Shown here piece by piece: positions 55,054-64,000 of a DNA stretch of 64,000 nt. The position numbers and the translations under genes are program-made. Below the pieces are notes generated by a model. The model did no database searches, was not told the DNA's origin, and was given only the letters and a program-made list of their open reading frames with translations. Source of the stretch: an uncultured Algimonas sp. (GTDB lineage Bacteria > Pseudomonadota > Alphaproteobacteria > Caulobacterales > Maricaulaceae); assembly GCF_947498175.1 (NCBI RefSeq), contig NZ_CANMJB010000003.1, forward strand, positions 310,001 to 374,000. The letters are read 5' to 3'. Each line of letters starts with the position of its first letter. The first letter of the stretch is position 1.

Positions 55054-56883
55054 GTGCCCGGACCCGGCCCGACAGACGCCAGCGCGGCTCTCGAGGCGGA
55101 CATCATCCGCCTCGCCTATTCCACGGCGATGGACCCGTCCAACCTGCACAGGCTACTCGAAGCCATCGAGACCCATGTGCGCACGGAAATCGAGGATGCG
55201 GAGTTCGACGATTACGAGGTGGAGGACCGGGCCTTCCGCCGCATCCAGCGCATCGAAACGCATCTGACCCATGCGCGCGACATGCTGGAAGCGCGCGGCG
55301 GGCGCAGCGGGGACGGGCTCGCCTCGCGCCGTTCCGTGCTCGGCGACCGACAACCCGCCGCCTTGCTCGACACGACCGGGCTGGTCGTGCTGGCCAACGA
55401 AGCCGCCGAAGACGGGCTCGGACTGAAGGGCGGATGGGACCTGCCGCTGCGCCCTTCGGACAGCCATGTCTTCTCCCGCGCAGGCCTGGAGCAATTGCGC
55501 AAGGGCTGCGCGGCCCTGGCCGACACGCTGGTCGGCCAGATGGTCGCCACTCTTCCCGCTACTCTGCTGGCCACCGAGCCGGACGATCCCGATGCGGCGA
55601 CCTTCCATCTGTCGTTGGTGCGCGTCTCCGACGAAGACGGCCGCGCGCTGGGACGGCTGGGCGTCGTGTCGATCGACTGGGACGAAGCCGTCGGCGCCCG
55701 CTTCCAAACCGCGCTAGGCCTGTCGGACGCGCAGCGGGCCGTGACCCGCGCCGTCGTGACCGGGCAGTCTCTGCAAGCGCTGGCGGAGGCGCGCGGCCGC
55801 AAGCTGTCCACGGTGCGCAACCAGCTCAAGCAGGTCTATGCGCGCACCGGCGTCGGGTCGCAGGTCCAGCTCGCTTCGCTCTATTCGGGCTATGCGCAGC
55901 TGTCGCGATACGCTGCGGGTGCGCCGGGCGATGCGGGGTCGGACCCGGTCCCGGCGCACCTCAGCCCACAATTGTTCCGGCGCCCCGACGGACGGCGGCT
56001 GCATGTGGATCAGGCCGGACCGGCGTCGGGCGATCCGGTCCTGTTCTTCCACGCCATCGTCACCGGTCACACGATCACGCCCGAACTGGACCGGGCGCTG
56101 AGGGCGGACAACATCCGGCTGATCATGCCGTGGCGGCCCGGCTGGGCGATGTCCGACCCGCATCCCGCCCATCTCAGGCCCAGAGGTTCCATCGATCACG
56201 ATCTCTATGCGGCCGACATCGCCGAATTGCTGGTGAGGCGCGGCATCGACGCGTTACCGGCGCTGGCCGACAATATGGGCGGCATCCACGCCATGGCGAC
56301 GATCGACGCGCTCCGGCGGCGCGGCGAGGGCGCCCCCGACGTCACCTCCCTGATCTGGGCCTCGCCATCCTTTGCGGTCCGGCGCATGCGCGACATGCTC
56401 CATATATCGCCGTCCACCCGCTCCTATTTCGTGCTGGGCCGCTATGCCCGGCCCTTGCTGGACGCCTATGTCCGTTTCGCCTTCGCCAAGATGGATGCGG
56501 GCTTCGACGAAGAACATATCCGCAGCGTCTATCGCGACAGCCCGCGCGATCTCGACCTGCTCGCCCGCCCGGGCCTGATCGAAGCCCTGCGCGAGAATAC
56601 CGAACGCTGCCGCGGCGAAACGCTGGACGCCTATGTCGAAGACCTCAATCTGGAGATTTCGCCCTATGACTGGATGGACCGCCTGACGCACCTGCCGATC
56701 CACGCGCTGGTCGGGGACGAGTATCTGGCGACGGGCGAGGACTGGCCGCGCCGTCACGCCGAGCGTCATGCGGACTTCACCTACGAGATGGTGCCCGAGA
56801 CCGGCTCGCTGCTCCATCTGGCGCGCCCGCGTCTGGTGACGCAAGCCTTGCGCCGCCGGATCGACGCAACGCATCGGACATAG
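55054..56883 (+). CDS. LuxR-type HTH fused to an alpha/beta-hydrolase fold lacking the nucleophile
   Basis: 609 aa. Residues ~90-210 form a PAS-like sensor; ~220-275 a LuxR-type helix-turn-helix (LSDAQRAVTRAVVTGQSLQALAEA and TVRNQLKQVYARTGV); ~320-605 an alpha/beta-hydrolase domain starting DPVLFFHAIVTGHTI. The nucleophile elbow reads ADNMGGIHA where GxSxGG is expected, so Ser is replaced by Asn; the C-terminal His region is weak. Looks like a one-component regulator whose hydrolase fold may bind a ligand rather than cleave it. Three nt after nth, so may share its transcript. Roles are inferred. Confidence 0.8.
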   Translation: MPGPGPTDASAALEADIIRLAYSTAMDPSNLHRLLEAIETHVRTEIEDAEFDDYEVEDRAFRRIQRIETHLTHARDMLEARGGRSGDGLASRRSVLGDRQPAALLDTTGLVVLANEAAEDGLGLKGGWDLPLRPSDSHVFSRAGLEQLRKGCAALADTLVGQMVATLPATLLATEPDDPDAATFHLSLVRVSDEDGRALGRLGVVSIDWDEAVGARFQTALGLSDAQRAVTRAVVTGQSLQALAEARGRKLSTVRNQLKQVYARTGVGSQVQLASLYSGYAQLSRYAAGAPGDAGSDPVPAHLSPQLFRRPDGRRLHVDQAGPASGDPVLFFHAIVTGHTITPELDRALRADNIRLIMPWRPGWAMSDPHPAHLRPRGSIDHDLYAADIAELLVRRGIDALPALADNMGGIHAMATIDALRRRGEGAPDVTSLIWASPSFAVRRMRDMLHISPSTRSYFVLGRYARPLLDAYVRFAFAKMDAGFDEEHIRSVYRDSPRDLDLLARPGLIEALRENTERCRGETLDAYVEDLNLEISPYDWMDRLTHLPIHALVGDEYLATGEDWPRRHAERHADFTYEMVPETGSLLHLARPRLVTQALRRRIDATHRT

Positions 56884-56991
56884 GCGAAGGCTATCCCGGG
56901 CTTTCATTAGCTTCCGGCACATCTTCACCGTTTCAAGCCCTGTCTTCGTTCCTTGGTATCAATGCGGGGGACGAACTCCTTCCTAGTCGTC

Positions 56992-57012
56992 ATCCCGGAT
57001 CAAGCTTAGGAT
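56992..57012 (+). repeat. 21-nt palindromic repeat, copy 3
   Basis: ATCCCGGATCAAGCTTAGGAT, same length and start as copies at 21015, 29464 and 59081 but with decayed central arms. The following GGGGAAATAG resembles the GGGGAAATGG after copy 1. It precedes the three-way-junction repeat by 34 nt. Confidence 0.6.
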
Positions 57013-57045
57013 AAGGGTGCGGGGAAATAGACGTGCAAGCCGCCG

Positions 57046-57100
57046 AGGTTTGCGACGATTGCCTTAGGCAATCTTAGACCCTCACGTGGGACGCAAACCT
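57046..57100 (+). repeat. Three-way-junction repeat, copy 3 (downstream of mccA)
   Basis: Outer stem AGGTTTGCG (57046-57054) with CGCAAACCT (57092-57100). First inner hairpin GATTGCC-TTA-GGCAATC; second inner arm CCC-TCACGT-GGG. Compared with 21129-21184 the first inner stem differs at four base pairs, all compensatory. Lies 65 nt beyond the mccA stop, same orientation relative to the gene. Confidence 0.8.
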
Positions 57101-57165
57101 AAAAGAGGCCAATTTAGAGCTGGGAACGCAAAACTGCGAGCCGGACCGCGGACTGGGAAACTGAT

Positions 57166-58983
57166 CTAATCAGATTGCAGTTCGACCAAGGCTTCCCCGT
57201 CATCGACCAGTGCTCCAACCTCCGCGTTCACTGCGGCGATCATGCCGTCGCGCGGGGACTTCAGGGTCATTTCCATTTTCATGGCTTCGAGGATGACGAG
57301 GGGTTGGTCGGCGGTGACCGTGTCGCCCTGGGTGACCAAGATGGAGATGACCTTGCCGGGCATGGGAGCTCTCACCGTGTCGGCGCCCAGCGCGGCGTCC
57401 AGCAGGTCGGACGGCACGCCGATGCGCACAGCCTGACCGCCTACGCGCACGATGCCGTGCTTGCCCTTACCCGCGCTCAGCGGCAGCTCGGTCAGTTCGC
57501 CGTCCAGATAGGCATGCATGACGCGGCGCGGCGGGCCGTTGAGGCGCCAGCCCGATACATCGCCGAACGGCCCCGGGCCGGGGCGCGGGCCGATGCGCTT
57601 GGCCAACTTCTCCAGGCGCAGCGCGCGGCCGGCCAGGTCGTGCGCGGCGATGAAGCCCGTATCCACGTCGCCGGCGCGGAACGCTTGCGTCTTCAGAATG
57701 GCTTGCAGGAAGGCGGCGTTGGTCTTGACCGGATGGGTGGATGTCTTGGCCGCCGCACGACGCAACGCGTCGATCGCCTGGTCGCGCGTCGCGGCATGGA
57801 CGATCAGCTTTGCGATCATCGGATCGTAATGGCGGGACACATGGTCGCCCGTTTCGAAGCCCGTATCGACGCGCAGATCGTCCGGATAGCGGAAATGGTG
57901 CAGACGCCCGACGCTGGGCGTGAAATCGGTGTCGGGATCCTCGGCATAGAGGCGCGCCTCGATCGCATGGCCGTCCATCTCGATCTCGGCCTGGTCGGGC
58001 AGGCTCTCGCCGCGCGCGACGCGGATTTGCCATTCGACCAGGTCGAGGCCGGTGATCTCTTCGGTCACGGGATGTTCGACTTGCAGGCGAGTGTTCATTT
58101 CCATGAACCAGAAGCCGTCGGTCTTGAGCGCGCCGGATCCGTCCACGATGAATTCGACCGTGCCCGCGCCGACATAGTCCACGGCCTGGGCGGCGCGAAT
58201 GGCGGCGTCCGTCATCGCGTCGCGCACCGCGTCCGTCATGCCGGGGGCGGGAGCTTCCTCGATGACTTTCTGGTGGCGGCGCTGGATGGAGCAGTCGCGT
58301 TCGAACAGATGGACGACGTGGCCGGAGCGGTCGCCGAAAATTTGCACCTCGATATGACGGGGCGAGGAGATGAACTTCTCGATCAGCACATGGTCGTTGC
58401 CGAAGGCGGACTGAGACTCGCGCTGGGCGGAGCCGAGGGCGTTCTTGAAGTCCTTTGCATTCTCGACCTTGCGCATGCCCTTGCCGCCGCCGCCCGCGAC
58501 CGCCTTGATCAGAACGGGATAGCCGATCTCGCCGGCTTGGCTCTGCAGATGGTCCGGGTCCTGGTTCTCGCCCTGATAGCCCGGCGTGACGGGAACGCCC
58601 GCCTCGCTCATCAGCGCCTTGGCCGCGTCCTTTAGGCCCATGGCCTCCATGGCGGAGGCCGACGGGCCGATGAAAACGATCCCGGCGGCTTCACAGGCCC
58701 GCACGAAGGCGGGATTTTCGGACAGGAAGCCGTAGCCCGGATGGATCGCGTCGGCGCCGGTTTGCCGGGCGGCCTCGATGATCCTGTCGGCGAGAAGGTA
58801 GGATTCGTTGGCGGGTGCCGGGCCGATATGGACAGCCTCATCCGCCATGCGAACATGCAAAGCGTCGCGGTCGGCGTCGGAATAGACGGCGACCGTGGCG
58901 ATGCCCATGCGACGGGCCGTGCGGATCACGCGGCAGGCAATCTCGCCCCGGTTGGCGATGAGGATCTTGGTGATGTCCGGCAT
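57166..58983 (-). CDS. mccA: Biotin-dependent acyl-CoA carboxylase alpha subunit (methylcrotonyl-CoA type)
   Basis: 605 aa. Biotin carboxylase domain: ILIANRGEIACRVIRT, HPGYGFLSEN, VAGGGGKGMR (ATP loop), FERDCSIQRRHQKVIEEAP and EMNTRLQVEHPVTEE. The C-terminal biotinyl domain carries AMKMEM with the biotinylated Lys at about 569. Pairs with the carboxyltransferase upstream at 59215. Slightly short for MccA (~660), mostly in the linker. Leucine degradation most likely; geranyl- or propionyl-CoA use is possible. Confidence 0.94.
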   Translation of the reverse strand: MPDITKILIANRGEIACRVIRTARRMGIATVAVYSDADRDALHVRMADEAVHIGPAPANESYLLADRIIEAARQTGADAIHPGYGFLSENPAFVRACEAAGIVFIGPSASAMEAMGLKDAAKALMSEAGVPVTPGYQGENQDPDHLQSQAGEIGYPVLIKAVAGGGGKGMRKVENAKDFKNALGSAQRESQSAFGNDHVLIEKFISSPRHIEVQIFGDRSGHVVHLFERDCSIQRRHQKVIEEAPAPGMTDAVRDAMTDAAIRAAQAVDYVGAGTVEFIVDGSGALKTDGFWFMEMNTRLQVEHPVTEEITGLDLVEWQIRVARGESLPDQAEIEMDGHAIEARLYAEDPDTDFTPSVGRLHHFRYPDDLRVDTGFETGDHVSRHYDPMIAKLIVHAATRDQAIDALRRAAAKTSTHPVKTNAAFLQAILKTQAFRAGDVDTGFIAAHDLAGRALRLEKLAKRIGPRPGPGPFGDVSGWRLNGPPRRVMHAYLDGELTELPLSAGKGKHGIVRVGGQAVRIGVPSDLLDAALGADTVRAPMPGKVISILVTQGDTVTADQPLVILEAMKMEMTLKSPRDGMIAAVNAEVGALVDDGEALVELQSD

Positions 58984-59080
58984 GTCTATCTTCCCTCAAA
59001 CTATCCGCTCATCCCAGCGACGAAACCGCACAAGCGCGTTCCAGATCCGGACCAATATCGGCTTCTCTCATTGTCTGGAT

Positions 59081-59101
59081 CCCAAATCGGGTTCGGGATG
59101 A
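59081..59101 (+). repeat. 21-nt palindromic repeat, copy 4
   Basis: ATCCC, then 11 nt, then GGGAT; total 21 nt like the other copies. Found between mccA and mccB without an accompanying three-way-junction repeat. Confidence 0.6.
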
Positions 59102-59214
59102 GCGTGAGGAAGGGTCTTGGATTTGGCGGTGTCGCGGGCCTTTCGGTTTTGAATCTCTTGCCGCGCGGATGCGCGGTTCGGCGAAAATTCGGTCTCCCAG
59201 ATTGAATTCTCGCC

Positions 59215-60807
<1,593 letters not shown>

Positions 60808-60921
60808 GGGCGCTGAGTAGGGCGGTGATCCGGGCAAGGCAATGCGCGATTGGCGGCTCCTGTGGGAACCAAGCGCGGCCTGGAGAGTGATTAGGGGGCA
60901 GGGCTTTGCAAGGACTATATC

Positions 60922-61152
60922 ATGGCCAATATCAAACCGAACGACTCCGAAGCGCCGAAGACTCTGACCGACGCCTATCCCGACCAAGGCTTCACCGAAG
61001 TCGATCCGCGCGTGAAAGCGGGCCTCAACCCGGAAAATCCCGGTTTCGCCAGCCAGGGATATCAAGGCCAGGGCATGGACGCACCGCAATATGAAGAGCA
61101 GCGCGCGATGGAGAATGGCGGCGATCCGCGGCTGGGCGACGAGGAAGAATGA
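60922..61152 (+). CDS. Small hydrophilic hypothetical protein
   Basis: 76 aa, acidic, rich in Pro/Gly/Gln/Glu, with no hydrophobic core, so probably disordered. [20 protein letters not shown] at the start, DPRLGDEEE at the end. No strong ribosome site; the codon third positions look coding (GC-rich). Upstream of the MBL gene on the same strand. Function unknown. Confidence 0.55.
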   Translation: MANIKPNDSEAPKTLTDAYPDQGFTEVDPRVKAGLNPENPGFASQGYQGQGMDAPQYEEQRAMENGGDPRLGDEEE

Positions 61153-61217
61153 GGCCGCATGGCGGCCAGGCGCGGGCGTCATTGGACGCCTGCCGTGCGG
61201 CCGCGTAAGGGGGCGGA

Positions 61218-62351
61218 ATGAAGACGCCCGCTATCCTGAAAAAGAAAAGCCCGCGCAGTCCGCACGATGCGTCGCTATTGCCGCGCGACACAAGCTCGCG
61301 CCTGCTCGACTTCGTCACCGACGACGCGCCGGAGCCTGGCGAGGTGCGGGAACTGGCCGACGGCGTATTCTGGTTGCGCTTTTCCCTGCCGATGGCGGGG
61401 CTGAACCACATCAATCTCTATGCGCTGCGGGACGGGGACGGCTGGGTCGTGGTCGATACGGGCATCGCGATGGCACAAAGCAAACGGCAGTGGGAAAGCC
61501 ATTTTCGGGAGCTCATGGGCGGGCGGCCCGTCAACCGGGTCATCTGCACCCATCTCCATCCGGACCATACGGGACTTGCCGGCTGGATCTGCCGCAAGTT
61601 CGGCGCACCGCTGCTGATGACGCGCGGCGAATACATGCTGTGCCGCTTGCTGGTCGCCGATACGGGCCATCCCGCGCCGCAGGCGGGAATCAAGTTCTAT
61701 CGGAAGGCGGGCTTCACGCCGGAGCAGATCGAGCTCTACAAGCAACGCTTCGGCGGCTTCGGCAAGGCGGTCAGCGCCCTGCCGCACGCCTATGACCGGC
61801 TGACGGACGGTGAATGGGGGAAGATCGGCGGGCGCACCTGGCGCATCATCATCGGATCCGGCCATAGTCCCGAACATGCCTGCCTCTATTGCGAGGAACT
61901 GGGCCTGTGCCTGACGGGTGACCAACTCCTGCCGAACATTTCGTCCAACGTCTCCGTCTGGCCGACCGAACCGGAAGGCAACCCGTTGGAGGACTGGATC
62001 AGCTCCTGCCACAAATTGATCCAGGAATTGCCGGAAGACACGCTCATCGCTCCGGCCCACGGCATCCCGTTCCGCGGTGCTCACAAACGGCTCAACAAGC
62101 TGATCGAACACCATGAAAAGGCCCTCGACCGCCTCTACGACTTCTGCCGCGAGCCGAAAATGGCGACCGAGGTCTATCCCGTCCTGTTCCGCCGCGAAAT
62201 CGACGACCGCAATCGCATCATGGCCGTCGGCGAAAGCGTGGCGCATCTGAACTGTCTGAAAGGGCGGGGTCAGGTAACGCGTCGGCTCAACGATGCGGGA
62301 CAGTTTACTTATAAGAGCCGCGAAGCTAGCGCAAACAAAAGCTGTATTTAA
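61218..62351 (+). CDS. MBL-fold metallohydrolase
   Basis: 377 aa. Metal motif HLHPDH (about 113) after [22 protein letters not shown] (His about 218), [12 protein letters not shown] (Asp) and the final His in [10 protein letters not shown]-terminal helical domain follows ([20 protein letters not shown]). Similar proteins hydrolyse thioesters or glyoxylate adducts; the substrate is unknown. The final ~15 residues ([14 protein letters not shown]) fall where base composition turns AT-rich, so the original C-terminus may have been replaced. Confidence 0.88.
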   Translation: MKTPAILKKKSPRSPHDASLLPRDTSSRLLDFVTDDAPEPGEVRELADGVFWLRFSLPMAGLNHINLYALRDGDGWVVVDTGIAMAQSKRQWESHFRELMGGRPVNRVICTHLHPDHTGLAGWICRKFGAPLLMTRGEYMLCRLLVADTGHPAPQAGIKFYRKAGFTPEQIELYKQRFGGFGKAVSALPHAYDRLTDGEWGKIGGRTWRIIIGSGHSPEHACLYCEELGLCLTGDQLLPNISSNVSVWPTEPEGNPLEDWISSCHKLIQELPEDTLIAPAHGIPFRGAHKRLNKLIEHHEKALDRLYDFCREPKMATEVYPVLFRREIDDRNRIMAVGESVAHLNCLKGRGQVTRRLNDAGQFTYKSREASANKSCI

Positions 62352-62438
62352 AGCTATCTTCCTTACTAGAAGCTTTGAAGCTTGTTCAAAGTCTAAAATT
62401 AACTACTACTGGTTTACATTTTAGGTTTAATTGGAAAG

Positions 62439-62633
62439 TTATTCTTGAGTTTTAAGCTTTTGCAGAAGGATGTGTTTTGCAAGCTGGAGAAACACCAAAA
62501 ATCCTAAATGGGCCAGCCCATAGAGTACAAAGTTTTTATTAGAGCTGAGATCAAACCCTGCGGACGCCATCGCATATATAAATGCAAACATTAACATCAT
62601 TAGGATTAAGTTAATATGTTTAGTTTTAATCAT
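62439..62633 (-). CDS. Small two-helix membrane protein, candidate bacteriocin immunity protein
   Basis: 64 aa: two hydrophobic segments (about 8-24 and 36-54), Lys at both ends. AT-rich codon use (Ile ATT/ATA, Leu TTA) quite unlike the GC-rich neighbours. Located 91 nt downstream of the double-glycine peptide on the same strand, the usual place for the immunity gene of class II bacteriocins/microcins. GGAG lies 12 nt upstream of the ATG. The immunity role is inferred from position, size and topology only. Confidence 0.6.
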   Translation of the reverse strand: MIKTKHINLILMMLMFAFIYAMASAGFDLSSNKNFVLYGLAHLGFLVFLQLAKHILLQKLKTQE

Positions 62634-62665
62634 AAATAATCACTTCTCCATTTTGTATGTTGGCT

Positions 62666-62691
62666 GAGTGGGCCTTTAAGTAGGCCCACTC
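62666..62691 (-). terminator. Hairpin between peptide and membrane-protein genes
   Basis: A perfect 9-bp stem GAGTGGGCC / GGCCCACTC with an 8-nt loop between the two AT-rich genes. No U-run follows on the minus strand, so it may attenuate read-through or protect the upstream mRNA end rather than terminate. Confidence 0.55.
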
Positions 62692-62724
62692 TAATTATAT
62701 TATCTGGCTTTAGCCAAACTTATG

Positions 62725-62982
62725 CTAGGCTCCAGCTACTGTGGCAGCGCTAATCAGGGCTAGGCTACTGTAGATGCCTCTAACAGCAGAAGTTCCCCCT
62801 CGGATAGGGTTCATAGCTCCAGCCGCTCCTCCACCAACTGTTCCCCAAAAAACAGCTCTTGGACCGCCGCCTGCGACCGCAGCTGAAACCCCGCCACCAA
62901 ATGCGCCCAATGCGCCGCCAGCAACATTGGCCCAGATTGCGCCGCCTGTTTTATGCATTTCATCCGTTGTTAATTCACGCAT
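62725..62982 (-). CDS. Double-glycine-leader peptide, microcin/class II bacteriocin type
   Basis: 85 aa. Leader MRELTTDEMHKTGG (14 residues) has the form of colicin V-type leaders (MRxLTxxE...GG), which are cut by C39 peptidases after GG. The mature 71 residues are Gly/Ala-rich (GGALGAFGGG, GGGAAGAM), have no Cys, and contain repeated GxxxG motifs typical of pore-forming bacteriocins. GGAG lies 6 nt before the ATG at 62982; ATG 62985 and 62994 are less well placed. AT-rich codons. Antibacterial activity is inferred. Confidence 0.75.
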   Translation of the reverse strand: MRELTTDEMHKTGGAIWANVAGGALGAFGGGVSAAVAGGGPRAVFWGTVGGGAAGAMNPIRGGTSAVRGIYSSLALISAATVAGA

Positions 62983-63096
62983 CATGTACTCCATATTGAT
63001 GCGGTAGCCGCAGAGTTAGCGGCGACCTGTTAGCAATCCACGGCGGCTCCGGCTGCAGGGCTTGGACGCCGTGGTCCGGTCGGGATGACCGGGGTT

Positions 63097-63116
63097 ATTC
63101 CGGCTTTCACCGGAAT
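63097..63116 (+). repeat. REP-like palindrome
   Basis: ATTCCGG (63097-63103), loop CTTTCA, CCGGAAT (63110-63116). Hairpins of the form ATTCCGGCnnnnnCCGGAAT are common dispersed intergenic repeats in alphaproteobacteria. Confidence 0.55.
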
Positions 63117-63172
63117 GGGGTGCGGGCTTGAAGGGCGGGCATGAACGCCTTAAATCGGAGAGGCCTGTTGGC

Positions 63173-63218
63173 AGGTGAGGGTGGGCTCCGGCTGCACTCG
63201 CGAGACGCACCCTCACCT
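63173..63218 (+). repeat. 46-nt inverted repeat
   Basis: AGGTGAGGGTG (63173-63183) and CACCCTCACCT (63208-63218) are perfect 11-bp arms around a 24-nt loop. Not a terminator (no U-run of note). Probably a dispersed intergenic element; no second copy is in this window. Confidence 0.6.
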
Positions 63219-63457
63219 CTTTCGGAAGAACACGGGCCTGATCGATATTGCCTCCCAGCTTGCATTTCATTGTCATCGTTTGTCGCGAGCATTTACATGA
63301 AATGCACCTGCACATGTCGAACAAAGATACTATACAATTTATAGAAGAATTTTATGGAACCCTATGCCAGACCTTGTCTATGGTGCGATGCGCAATGGTC
63401 GCGGGGCAATGGATGGGGCTTGTTGACGTTGGCGAACACTGCAGGAAAAGCTAAGCC

Positions 63458-64000
63458 TTGACGCAGAGTATGGCTGCGGACCGCGATGCCTTGAACGCCA
63501 TCCGTTTGTCCGGGCGGTCGCGGCTGCCTCTGATCCTGCAGAGCGAAGCCGCCGAATGCGGCCTGGCCTGTCTGGCCATGATTGCCGGTCATTACGGTCA
63601 TTCGGCCTCGCTCAACGAGTTGCGGCGGCGTTTTTCCGTGTCCATCAAGGGCGTGAACCTGCAGGGCCTGTCGGAGGTGGCCGACCGGCTGGGCTTCTCC
63701 TCCCGCGCGCTCCGGCTGGAACTGGACGAACTATCCAAGCTGCGCATGCCCTGCATCCTGCATTGGGATTTGAACCATTTCGTCGTGCTGAAGGCCGTGC
63801 GGCGCGGGAAGGTCGTGATCCACGATCCGGCACGTGGCAAACGGACCCTGCAGCTGGCCGAGGTGTCGAAGCATTTCACCGGCGTCGCGCTGGAACTGAC
63901 GCCGACGCCCGATTTCGCCAAGAAGCCGACCAAGGAGCGGGTCCGAATCTTCGATCTGTGGAACAAGATGACGGGGTTCATTCCGATCATCCTGCAGATC
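63458..64000 (+). CDS. C39-peptidase ABC exporter, truncated by window edge
   Basis: Begins at TTG 63458 (AGGA 11 nt upstream) or at ATG 63470, which lacks a ribosome site; both in frame. Peptidase C39 domain with LQSEAAECGLACLAMI (oxyanion Gln, catalytic Cys), His in NHFVVL and Asp in VIHDPARG; the segment WNKMTGFIPIILQI at the edge begins the first membrane helix. Divergent from the double-glycine peptide 475 nt away, so the natural exporter and leader peptidase for it. Related to the left-end exporter (shared HWDLNHFVVLK and HFTGVALELTP). Confidence 0.92.
   Translation, partial: MTQSMAADRDALNAIRLSGRSRLPLILQSEAAECGLACLAMIAGHYGHSASLNELRRRFSVSIKGVNLQGLSEVADRLGFSSRALRLELDELSKLRMPCILHWDLNHFVVLKAVRRGKVVIHDPARGKRTLQLAEVSKHFTGVALELTPTPDFAKKPTKERVRIFDLWNKMTGFIPIILQI

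Larger units (their letters stand above)
62983..63457 (+). other. 475-bp intergenic region with hairpins
   Basis: Holds the divergent upstream regions of the peptide gene and the right-hand exporter. Two inverted repeats are listed separately. A weak 46-codon frame (63314-63454, MSNKDTIQFIEEFYGT...) ends just before the exporter start; it lacks a ribosome site and is not called. AT-rich patches near 63335-63365 could hold a promoter. Confidence 0.5.

Noticed and set aside
63314-63454. 46-codon frame just upstream of the right-hand exporter
   Set aside because: No ribosome site, no leader or membrane pattern; left as part of the intergenic region.

Overview
The window is GC-rich, gene-dense chromosomal DNA from a marine-type alphaproteobacterium. 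Indicators are the dnaK/dnaJ region with a sigma-32-like promoter, RpoN, MiaB and PhoH, DapB/LysA, a methylcrotonyl-CoA carboxylase pair, an AbgT transporter, a light-driven sodium-pump rhodopsin with its retinal-forming enzyme, and several sodium-coupled carriers. The gene content resembles the Hyphomonadaceae/Maricaulales branch of Caulobacterales, but that placement is inference; no rRNA gene or species marker is present.

Layout. 1-1476: truncated C39-peptidase ABC exporter with a short HlyD-like membrane stub. 1560-8858: NhaC-type antiporter, an avidin-family protein, a flavodoxin-like protein, then a chaperone block in which an FkbM methyltransferase sits between dnaK and dnaJ. 8878-16879: a decayed AAA ATPase gene, alkB, small enzymes and secreted proteins, an S9 peptidase. 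17074-26998: glutamate dehydrogenase, argG, lysA with the small lipoprotein lptM, NfeD/SPFH membrane pair, peroxiredoxin, YqgE, a receiver-like protein with a cysteine tail, and a CAU tRNA. 27016-36081: glpK, a sterol-desaturase-like enzyme, rpoN, a PfkB kinase, a serine hydrolase, an ATP-grasp enzyme, miaB. 36073-42042: an accessory stretch with VapBC, a bioB remnant, nnrU, an AbgT carrier and an Mrr restriction gene killed by two in-frame stops; it separates miaB from phoH. 42106-56883: phoH, a YmdB-like phosphoesterase, yebC, a dicarboxylate carrier, the blh/sodium-rhodopsin pair, xth, lolA, dapB, nth and a LuxR/alpha-beta-hydrolase fusion. 57166-62351: biotin-dependent carboxylase genes and an MBL hydrolase. 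62310-64000: an AT-rich cassette encoding a double-glycine-leader peptide of microcin/class II bacteriocin type and a small two-helix membrane protein (candidate immunity protein), followed divergently by a second C39-peptidase exporter that runs off the window.

Themes. (i) Sodium and light: the NDQ rhodopsin, Blh, NhaC antiporter and DAACS carrier suggest a light-assisted sodium cycle. (ii) Peptide export: C39 transporters lie at both ends and a matching double-glycine substrate lies beside one of them. (iii) Biotin: bioB is a remnant here, while an exported avidin-like protein and a biotin-dependent carboxylase are present, so biotin supply deserves a genome-wide look. (iv) Gene decay: three clear pseudogenes (AAA ATPase, bioB, mrr). 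(v) A dispersed composite repeat, a 21-nt palindrome followed by a ~55-nt element predicted to fold as a three-way junction, lies downstream of lysA, rpoN and mccA in the same orientation; two full copies show compensatory base changes in one stem.

All function calls rest on reading translated sequence and recalled family motifs; no database search was run.
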